The notes under the pieces were generated by a model. The model had not been told where the DNA came from. It saw nothing but the letters and a program-made list of their open reading frames with translations, and ran no database searches. Position numbers and translations under genes: made by a program. From Neoscytalidium dimidiatum (lineage: Eukaryota > Ascomycota > Dothideomycetes > Botryosphaeriales > Botryosphaeriaceae): 64,000 bases of DNA. Every line of letters begins with the position of its first letter. Position 1 is the first letter of the stretch. The DNA lies in NCBI GenBank assembly GCA_037367355.1, contig CM074696.1:2728001-2792000 (forward strand), written 5' to 3'. Below, piece by piece: positions 55,193 through 64,000 of this stretch.

Positions 55193-57590
55193 GGTGGTGA
55201 CGTTGATGCGGACGAAGATGTTGTGGTAATGGAGAAGAGTGCACAGGCGATAATGGTGTACGCACTGCTTCGCACGCAGCAACGTAATATCAGATTGGCG
55301 AGACCCTGAAAATCGCCTGTGACATATGGCCAATATCGATTAGCTCTTATGCTCGGTAAAGAAGCTCTTCTTAGTAACACTTAGACATTACATTCTTTTC
55401 TGCGTACTCGATTCGTTTTGCAACAGACCCAGCGTCTTGTACATCTATGTGTTAAGCTGACGGGTACAGCTATCGCGATCGAAGTAGAAAATCTTTCCCA
55501 TTGTGGCTGATTTGCAGACATATAATCTCATCTTTGACAAGCTATGCTAACACTTCCAGTATCACAACACGCCCTAAAGAGCCACAAAACGGATTAAACC
55601 GCCATGCCGCCCGCATCAGTTATGCTCGATGCCAGCAGCCCACGCGGCCTGGAGGAACGCTGAATCAGACAGTAGCGCGCAGTCCAGCTGGCGGAGGTAT
55701 GCACCGTATAGGTAAAGAAGCCCCACAGTACGAGAAGCTCAGTTCGCTAGTTTACATAGTATACAGTAGTGTGAAGAAGTGTTTCTCAAACGACAAGGTC
55801 ATGCGCGGCCGTTCAGTGCAGCACTACCGTCGCCAACGCTTGCGGCGCGAGACCGCAATCACCAAGAGCCAGACAGCCGAAGGCTACATATTGCGCACTG
55901 ATAACTAATTTTTAGCTATTTTCTCCTTAATTAATGTACCGTTCTAGCCATACGATGGAGAAATCAGGAAATCCTGCGACGAATCTCCAGTTGCGACGTA
56001 CAATTAATACGTTACACAAGGCCGTTGATCAGTAGCTGGCGGACTGCGGTGACGGCCGGCAAGACAGTGCTACCAGCGCTCCCCATCTACACTCAGGCTC
56101 CAGATAGCACAAGTTGAGTGGACCCATTTTGCGGATAGGTCTTGAACATGTAACGTCCGATTGCTTAAAGCGAAGAAGGCCACGGCTCGCATAACACCGT
56201 TACGGGCGACGTCTAGGTGCAAGCTTGTATAAGCATCAATCTACTCTAGCATTTGAAAGCGTCTGACCGAGTAGATTTGCAAGCGGATGAGAAGCAGTCC
56301 CTTCAAATAGCACAGCAATCGTGCACGGCGCCGACGCTTTCCAGGGGATTGAAGTCACCGGTTATGTGCTGCTCACGTATATCAGCAGCACTCTCATAGC
56401 GCACCATTCATATTTCCGTCTGCCTCACCAAGCGGGAAGTGAACGTAATAGTACCGTTTCAGCCACAAGCTGACGTCCCAAGGCGGGTGGCGCCAATAGC
56501 AGGGATCATGTCGCTTGCAGACGCGGGCCCGATGCCAGACGAAGCAGGAGAAAACGGCTGTTCTCCGGCATTGGCCATGCTTCGCATTGTGCCACGAACA
56601 ACTCCATTATCCATCATCTCCATGAAAATAGAGCCGTGGCCCAATTTTCATTGCCAACAAACCTGCTAAATCTCCGCGATGCCTTTTTTGTAATGCTACC
56701 TCGGAATCATTCACTTTGTTGGCAGCGGCGCACACCATATTCGGTATCCACACGTATAACTGCTCCGGATGTCGATTCTCATCATCATAGAGTCCAGTAA
56801 GTGACAGCAAGTTATTAAGGACTCTCGCTCTCCTGTTGAACTTGAATCCGCTATCATGCAGGCTCGTCACTAGTGTCTGCAGGTCTCTTCTTCCGCTTGT
56901 CGTCAGGGCGGTTTCCCCTCGAGCTCGGGGTTCTTCGTAGTGTTCTGAACCTGTCCGCGGGCATCATAGTGTATATTAGCGACTTGCACCTATTAGAAAG
57001 CCAGGAGTTATCTGTCAACTTTATGTCTAGTAACATGGAGTGCTACTGTTGCCTTCTGGATGTATCGCTACCTGCGCTCGGATATAATCAACTCTTTAAC
57101 GCTTCCTGCGTCACAGGGGCTATCCGCGCGCGGCCGAATATGAGCCACGGAGGTGCACCCCATACTTCTGGAGTATTTCCCATCAAGAGTTAGAATTAAT
57201 CTTGTCAAAGTTAGAGGTGTGGCCAGAAGAAGAACAACAGCAGGTACGCAAGGAGAGAGGGTTGGGGAGCAAAGAGCGTGCCGTCGCTCGCGCTCTCGCA
57301 GTGAAATGGCAGAAAGTAGTATCGTTTGCAGATTCTTACTGAAGAGGCATAGAGCAGGGAGTGAAATACATGCGGGTAATCGGCCCAGGCCGCTGACAAG
57401 TGAGCAGGAGCATTGCAGAAGAGCTAATCAACCAGCCCGTCCTATAAGCTAGCCATCAGCCATTTAAGATAATTAGTACATCGAAACCATCTAAAATTAA
57501 AGGATGTCTTTCCCTTCCCATCTCAATTATGCTATTTTCCTGCTGTCTGCCGCAGAACCCCCTCCCTGTCTCATCTCTCAGAGAGCACTC
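55193..57590. other. Spacer within the array, with possible relics
   Basis: The minus-strand frames 57036-56854 and 56870-56607 read partly like protein (NRRARVLNNLLSLTGLYDDE) and overlap in different frames, as in a decayed gene. No start, stop or splice model is convincing. The rest is non-coding; the first 300 bp is the promoter of member 8. Confidence 0.4.
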
Positions 57591-58565
57591 CTAACGACCC
57601 CGTCCCCTTCCACGTCCACGTCCCCTCATCATATCCTCCTCCCACTCCCTATCCCACAACGCCCTCCTCTCAGGCAACAGGCCCTTCTCCCTGACCATCG
57701 CCCTCATCCCAGCAACCCCCCTCTCCCTAAACGCAACCTCCCGCCCATCCTCCAACGTCACGTTCCTCCCCTCCAAATACTCATTCAACGCCCTCACAAT
57801 ATCCAAATCGTGCATGTTAGGCTGCGCCTCGCACATCGCAACCACGTAGTTCCTCTCCTCCCTGCCCCACGCCCCCGTATGCTCCCCGACCCCGGCGTAC
57901 CCGTTCCTCGCCATCCAGTACCCCCACACGCGATTGAGGTTCGCCACGGTCGCCGGGTCGGCCCAGTCGCGCGGCGTCATGGGCCACGCGTACGGGAAGG
58001 GGCGGGCCTCGCCAGCCGCGCGGCTCCAGACGGAGCCCTGCAGGCGGGCGGCCTGGTCGAAGGCGGCGGCAGCGGCGGCACCTCCGCCGAGGAAGCGGCC
58101 GCCCGGAGTGAAGGGGAGGGTGTAGAAGGGGCGCGGGTCGTGCAGGTCCGCGGAGACGCAGGGGGCGGCGGGGAGGTCCGTCGCGAGCGTGTAGGCCAGC
58201 TCCAGGCATGCGTCGTGCAGGAGCGTCGTGAAGCAGGAGCGGACGACGGGGATCGCGGCGGAGAGGGTCGGGTCGGCCGTGTGCGAGAGGGTGGCCGAGA
58301 TGTGCCCGCGGATCGCGGCGGCAAGGACGGTGGCGGGGGAGAGGTCGTGGCGCGTGTGGAGGGTGTGGATGATGGTGGTTTGGATGGTGGGAGGGCCGTG
58401 GGTGTAGGCGTGGAGGGCGGCGCGCTCGAGGTGCTGGGCCAGGCGGACTTGGGCCGGGTCGCGGAGGTGGGCGAGGGTCAGGGCGAAGGTCTTGGTCATC
58501 GTGGCTTGGATGTGGGGCTCAAGGGCCTGGAGGAAGACGGTGACGTTGGTAGCCGTGGTGGTCAT
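57591..58565 (-). CDS. Tandem-array family member 9 with RG-repeat tail
   Basis: Single exon, 324 residues. The ATG at 58565 (MTTTATNVTVFLQALEPHIQ) is the first real ATG; the frame is open further up only with non-ATG codons. This is the most compact member and the only one whose N-terminal half looks folded throughout: amphipathic helices such as LRDPAQVRLAQHLERAALHA and a block rich in Ala, Thr and Cys. The module is at about 200-310: MTPRDWADPATVANLNRVWG, then YWMARNGY, WGREERNYVVAM, LNEYLEGRNVTLEDGREV, FRERGVAGMRAMVREKG. LNRV replaces LNRW and NEYLEG replaces FN-x-x-F-x-G. The C-terminus is a run of Gly-Arg dipeptides, which in other proteins binds RNA or DNA. Coding GC content is the highest of the array. 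It has the most 5' position. Confidence 0.7.
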   Translation of the reverse strand: MTTTATNVTVFLQALEPHIQATMTKTFALTLAHLRDPAQVRLAQHLERAALHAYTHGPPTIQTTIIHTLHTRHDLSPATVLAAAIRGHISATLSHTADPTLSAAIPVVRSCFTTLLHDACLELAYTLATDLPAAPCVSADLHDPRPFYTLPFTPGGRFLGGGAAAAAAFDQAARLQGSVWSRAAGEARPFPYAWPMTPRDWADPATVANLNRVWGYWMARNGYAGVGEHTGAWGREERNYVVAMCEAQPNMHDLDIVRALNEYLEGRNVTLEDGREVAFRERGVAGMRAMVREKGLLPERRALWDREWEEDMMRGRGRGRGRGR

Positions 58566-61500
58566 GGTGCGATGTATTGAGTGGTGTTCAGGAGGATGAT
58601 TCGGATGGCTCAGGGGGGCTTTCGGTGTCAATTTGTTCGCAAAAGGTTAAAGGGGACGGTGCTTGAGGAGTACGAAGCGTTTGATGAAGACAGATTGAGA
58701 AATAATAAAGTGGGAGGATTAGGTCAGTCCTTATATTGAGTAAGTTCTCATCAATGCATATTGTAGAGTTCGGGCCAGTAGAACTTTCACATCAAATAGT
58801 GGGTATTTCTACAATTGTACTTATAAAATGGCAAATGTCAGCCGGTCATAATCCCAGTAATTCTCATTTATGAGTCCAGACTACGCCGTTCTGTCTCATT
58901 TTAATACCACTCGTGCATGTAATTGAACCAGGTATAGATGCGATATACTAAAAGAGGCGTGCACAGTAGAGTAAGCTCTTTTCTCCATTACAATTCAAGG
59001 TTACTTTTGTGTTAGTAAGTGGCATTTCATAGAACAATATGCCTTCCTAAGTGTTCCATACTAAGATAGAGCCTGTCACGAATGGCTAGTACAATATACG
59101 ATCACTGAAGTTGCGGCGTGTCTGGTGGAGCTCTCACCGTCTGCCCGTAACAATGATGATGAAAAATCCTTCTCATAAGGAATAGAATGCTAAGGCTGCA
59201 GATTATCTGCAGCATAAAATAGCAATCACAGGCAGAAGCGCTAACCCCACATGTGGACTTCGTCCAACCAGTCACAAATGCAGCAGATCGCCTGGTTTCA
59301 TTCCACGTGATTCGATTCCATTCATCGATGTTTACTCCAGCCTGTTGCCAGGCACGAAAACCCACCTCGGTGTGTATTCAAACGCATATCCTAAACCCTT
59401 TGCGGCCTAGGTCATGCCAGGCTAATGGCTGCAAACCCCAACGTGATGAAAAAAACCTGGCATCTCTCATGCAGGGTCCACAGCGTCCGTCACGCGCTGC
59501 TCCAGCAGTCCTCCTCCTCGTCAATATTTAAACCTCCCCTCCCCCTTCCACGCTTCCTCTTTTTCCTCTTCACCCTGCGGTGAGTCCCCATCGCAACCAA
59601 CCCATCAGTACTAACTTCAAAAAGGCCTCCAGGGCAAAAGCAGCCCTGGTTGTAACTTCTTTTCGTTGATGACTTGCCTTGAGCTGGCCATTGAGGAAGA
59701 GATATTGAGGACTCTGCGCAAAACTTTCTAGTTTGTTGCTTTACTGTCAACGTGGTATGTTTCGTCTGGCTGTGTGACTGCGCAATAGTAATGATGGTGG
59801 TGAGCTTCTCGCGCGCTGCCCCTCATCGACTTGCGTAGTGGCGCTGGCGGGCGTGTGTCTACCTATCGCATGCCATCTAAGTCTCCCCTCCACATATCAC
59901 GATCAGCTACTCGTTTCAAGATGTCCAAACCGGCGTCGCGGCGGCACTTGAGGGCGGCGTGTCTCCGTAAGCATGTCACACGCAAGCAGCCGCGCCGAGG
60001 ACGTGCTCTCTCACCTTGAGTGCGGCAAGTCGCGTGCCTTACTACATCCTTCTGGTCCGCAGACTTTTTCTAGCGTTTACATCCCATAGCCGCTCCGTAC
60101 GCTATCTTCGCGTCACACTCCTGTCCGATTCTGAGTGGGGCTGTTTCGGCGGCTACGGGATGGTCTGCTCTTGATTGCTCGCTAAGGCAATACTTTTCCA
60201 TGTCGCATTATTTCCTATCAGGGCGGTATGTACCGACTCTTAGATACGCCACTTCGTGGCGATCATGATCTTCATATCGAGAGAACAATAAACAGCCACG
60301 AGCTTCGTATGAGCACTTCTAAATACATGTAGAGGCAAATCATAACGCTAACTTCGTCAGCTGAGAAACTAGGATACTCTTACGACTGATACACCGCCCT
60401 CCATCCCAGCACATATCCTGGTCTTGATTAAAGTCTTCTCGGCTCACACGCTCTTGTAATGCAGATGCATTTTCACTATATGTTCTATTAATACTGCGTC
60501 CGCTATCTGTGCTTCAGTCACAGCTACAAACAGCTTGTACTCAAACAAAGTAGGCAGCAAAGAGAGTTCAGTATTTAACGAGATCTGGGTTTAGAATTTA
60601 GACGAATCGGGGTATCTATCCTCTCTCCCGTCCTTGCTCCTATCTTAGAAGCACAATCTCAGCTCTGGAATAGAGTAATGGCCATAGGTTTTCGTACATA
60701 ATGTTTATCGAAGTGATGACAGAAGAGGTGGAAGGAACAGCAAAGCTGACTTAGTATCCATTCTACAAAACATACAGCGACCCTCCTCTTAAATCGCCGC
60801 TCTTTGTCTGATTCATACGAGGAATGAACCCTCCTCCTGAACTTTCATATGCTGACTTCGACTGACACAGTGCAAGTCTTCCGGCCTACTATGGCTCCGC
60901 CACCGCCGGTTAACTCGTTCACGTCGAAAAAGTTATGGCAGGGCTACGCGCATTTGATTAGCAGGATTCGACGCAGAAACAAGGATAATAACTCCAGTGC
61001 AGTTGGTATCTTTGATAGCCAGCCGCACCTAAGGCTACGATACCGGCCTGTGCCACCTGTTCGTCACCACTAGAGTCAACCCCGACATCGAGGACACCTC
61101 TGTCAGATCCACTCCCTAAGAGGTCAGCATAGATGTCAGCGCCTCTACTACTAAGACCATTAATGGCGACTCAATTTATTCACCAATGAGATTCTTTATA
61201 CATATTTAGAAGAACTGCGCTGGAGTAGATAAGGAATACGCCGACTTTCAGATGAGCGTCGATACCATAACCTGGAAGTACGATGCTTGGGGTTCGGTAG
61301 CAGAGCCTTTGAAAGCGATCGCCGGCATCCAGTACAAGATATGTATGGGTACTGGAGGCTTTCTGCATAGTATTACAACAGAGAGTACTTAATGCTGACC
61401 TTAATTCAGCGACTGCGATAATTCCAGCGTAACTGAGGAATTAGGCTCGAAATTCGTAACACTATCAGGATACGACAAACAGCAGTTCCATACTATTTTC

Positions 61501-64000
61501 ATTTCCTATATCATCTTTTAGTGACGAGCTAAGCTCTACAATCTTCGCTGTTAAATGGCTTATATGAGTAGCTCGGAACGTAGGGCGTTGCGTAGGAGTA
61601 TGGCATTTGCAGATCTCAGTCACTGCTGCATCAGGAGCACACTATAGTGGTGACCTCGTAAAAATGTTTCCGGCCTTCAACAGGGACGCGTCTTCTCCAG
61701 TGACTATCAGTACCAAGCCGAGATATGGCAGCGGCGACGGATTCTCACGGCATAGCTCAGATCCAAGAAATCAGCTGAGTAGTGACTGTTTTGCATGCCA
61801 CCACGGTGACTGCTCTGCTGACCCTAACTGCCTAGGCAGCAGGCAAAATGCTTCCATGAGCGCCTCCAGTTCAAGCGGGGCTTGCTCGGCACGACGGCTG
61901 AATCCATTCACGCGCAGTACTTTCCTGCCTCCATCTGGTTTTCCCGCGCCGACAATCAGGATCGGAGGGCCTATCAGCTCTAGAATCCCTGTTTTCCAAC
62001 TTGCTTGTCTTAGTCAAAAATGGGCGCTCGGGCAGCCGTAACACGAGGCACCCGGCCAACGGTCCTCCCCCCAACCTATATAAGTCCCCATCCTCCTCGA
62101 CCCAACGCTCCTCTTTTCTTCTTCGCCTCTCTTTGCCATTTGGCTTAGATATTGAGCAGTGAGTTCTTTCCTGGGGTGGCGCCCTTGCAAGGGGTCTACG
62201 GGCCTCGTAAACATCACCAACTGTTTAGAATCAGCCTACGGATGGCTCTGAGTTTCTCATCCTCCTTGGCACAGTGTCGCTAGTATTGCACTATATCTGG
62301 CTGACGCGAATTCTGATATTACCTTTTCGTTAAGCCATTCGCCTTGTCTTGCGGGTGTTTGAGGAAGAGGAAGATCTGAGTTGGCGACGCAACTAAGGGT
62401 AGTGTGCGCGGAGTTGAGGCTGGCCCGTTACTGCTCAACTACGTCTGGCTACGCAAGCATACAGCTCTGTGGACACAGCTTATCCGGCTGCTAGCTTTGG
62501 TGTTGCCCATCGTCTAATGCGCTAGTGCAGCATCCCTCGGCATGCGAGTAGATGTGCACCGTCTGCCACCGCCGCGGCCACTCTTCATGCTCAGTTCTTG
62601 AAGAGCAGATAAACCGCAACTATGTCGCAACCACAAACAACTACGATGCCAATTTGCCAAAATAATTCCTAAGCATGAGCGCACCGTCCCTCGCAATTCC
62701 TTGGTCCTATTCTTCCAGCAAAATAGACTCCTCACACATCAGCGCGCAAACTCCCCCGCTACGCGGCGCATTCCGCACGTGTCCACAAACAATGCATAAA
62801 TCCTCTCCATCATACTGCTGCAACAATCTCGAACAGCAGTTTACCTCTAATATACACCGCGCCACGGGTGGGCCACTTTCGCCTGTTGGAATCATTGAAA
62901 CACTACGTACAAGCATCACAAATACCCATTGTCCTGCCCACATCTTTTCACAGCCTCAGAAGGGACGCCACGCTTCCAGTTTCAATCGACATAGTCAGCG
63001 ACTGACTGCAATTGAACCAGATAGCCAGCAGGCAACCGCGACAACTCATGCAGAGCTTACTTCGTGCCGTCACTCTACAAGAATTTACAACTCTGCATCT
63101 GAATCATTAGAATGAATCTTCGAATTAGTATACTGTGCGTCAGGATACGCTTCCTATATCCGACAATACGGAGGGGGCTGTGCTTTATAAGCAATGGAGC
63201 CTAAGGTTTACAAACCACGACAACGAGACTGATCGCTGTGCATGCACGGAGGCGGGATATACCATATGCTCGGTGGTTTGAATACGAAGTCCTACCTTCT
63301 ATACACAGAGAACAATTTGTGCTTTTACACTTACATACCGCTCACCGAGTGCGGCCGAACTATAAAACTACAAAGCGTGGCCGTAGCCAATCAACGGGGA
63401 CGACTCTTTTCTGCTCTTTCGCCCACCGCGCACCACTGCTAGCTGGGTGAATAGCGCCCAGCCTTCATCAATCTTGTTGTTTGAGAGGTTATTATGTGTT
63501 AAGCCTTTAGGCTCATTTGAATTGTTTGCTGTGGCTGCGTTTTAATAGCTGTTCCTTTGTTCTCCCCAGTCATGCCGCCTCAGTCTCGTGTTCGACGTTT
63601 GTAATAAACTAGGACTTGTACCACTATAGTAGTGTTTCTGCTTTAAAATAGGATCGGAAAACAAGTGTTGGGCTCCAATACCGCCAGGTTTGCGGGCCCA
63701 CAGACGGCAAGACCGGCCCGCGAGCCAAGCAAGTGGCAAGGCTGGCTCATGGGCTAGCCTTGCGCCTTGCGGCTCCGAGGGAGACCCCTTCACTGAGAAG
63801 AACTCCCTTTCTCAGCTAGGACAATTGCCCTTCGGCCTCGCTCTGTCCTTTCAGCATTGACTTCCCCCGTGAATTTCCACCATAAAAGCCACGCCCGAGA
63901 GCCCAGCCCACTTAGTGAAGGCTGTTCCCGTATCGTACACGTAGGTGCGAACTGGTAGGCTCACTCCTCCAATAAGTGTATGCAGCTCTTCGCCGTTTGT
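58566..64000. other. Gene-poor right end
   Basis: No gene can be supported in 5.4 kb. Two places look like fungal core promoters without a following reading frame: TATTTAAA plus a C/T tract at 59522-59580 and TATATAA plus a C/T tract at 62076-62140, each followed by a GTGAGT donor. Small frames such as 60849-61073 (containing SFTSKKLWQGYAHLISRIRR) and 59365-59102 are isolated. No transposase, reverse transcriptase, terminal repeat or tRNA was recognised. Confidence 0.45.

Noticed and set aside
1..64000. CRISPR arrays, bacterial operons, prophage or riboswitches
   Set aside because: The window has spliced fungal genes throughout and no regularly spaced direct repeats; these features do not apply.

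Overview
The window is nuclear DNA of a filamentous ascomycete. This is inferred from short GT-AG introns (about 43-100 nt, one of 169 nt) and a typical Pezizomycotina gene set: a multi-intron cytochrome P450, a Git3/cAMP-receptor-like GPCR, the rRNA helicase Spb4, a Dgk1-type CTP-dependent diacylglycerol kinase and an ankyrin-repeat protein. GC-rich coding islands alternate with AT-richer, gene-poor spacers. I cannot place the genus; a Dothideomycete is a guess.

Layout. 0-10.6 kb is gene-poor: one intact small gene of unknown function (1.7-2.6 kb) and decayed genes, namely an unknown one with an in-frame stop, a frameshifted F-box-like gene, and a nonsense-broken gene resembling the N-terminal region of fungal NACHT/ankyrin-type proteins. 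10.7-16 kb holds a nine-exon P450, a partial C2H2 zinc-finger gene and an ankyrin/membrane gene with a one-base frameshift. 17-29 kb is a conventional gene block: a signal-peptide/TM protein, a small four-helix membrane protein, DGK1 divergent from SPB4, a small three-exon hypothetical gene and the GPCR. 29-34 kb is AT-rich and carries a second decayed copy of the NACHT-associated N-terminal region and a two-exon gene for a secreted 10-cysteine peptide.

The outstanding region is 34.3-58.6 kb. Nine genes, all on the minus strand and spaced 0.7-2.4 kb apart, form a tandem array. Eight share a C-terminal module I do not recognise. Its first half reads DW-x(7-9)-LN(R/K)(W/V) followed by basic residues. 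Its second half looks like a diverged Myb/SANT-type helix-turn-helix: an aromatic-(T/S)-x-E-E start, an F-N-x-x-(F/W)-x-G core and a final RT-x-x-A-(L/I) helix. The N-terminal parts are disordered, acidic or serine-rich, and several members end in basic nuclear-localisation-like tails. Intron positions are conserved between pairs (after FDxxKG in two members, after DTK in two others), which supports duplication. The ninth gene (48.8-49.4 kb) lacks the module and is an acidic coiled-coil protein with short repeats. I infer a lineage-specific, nuclear, possibly DNA- or chromatin-binding family.

58.6-64 kb has no gene I can support. Splice sites were deduced by eye from frame continuity and GT/AG signals; no database search was possible.
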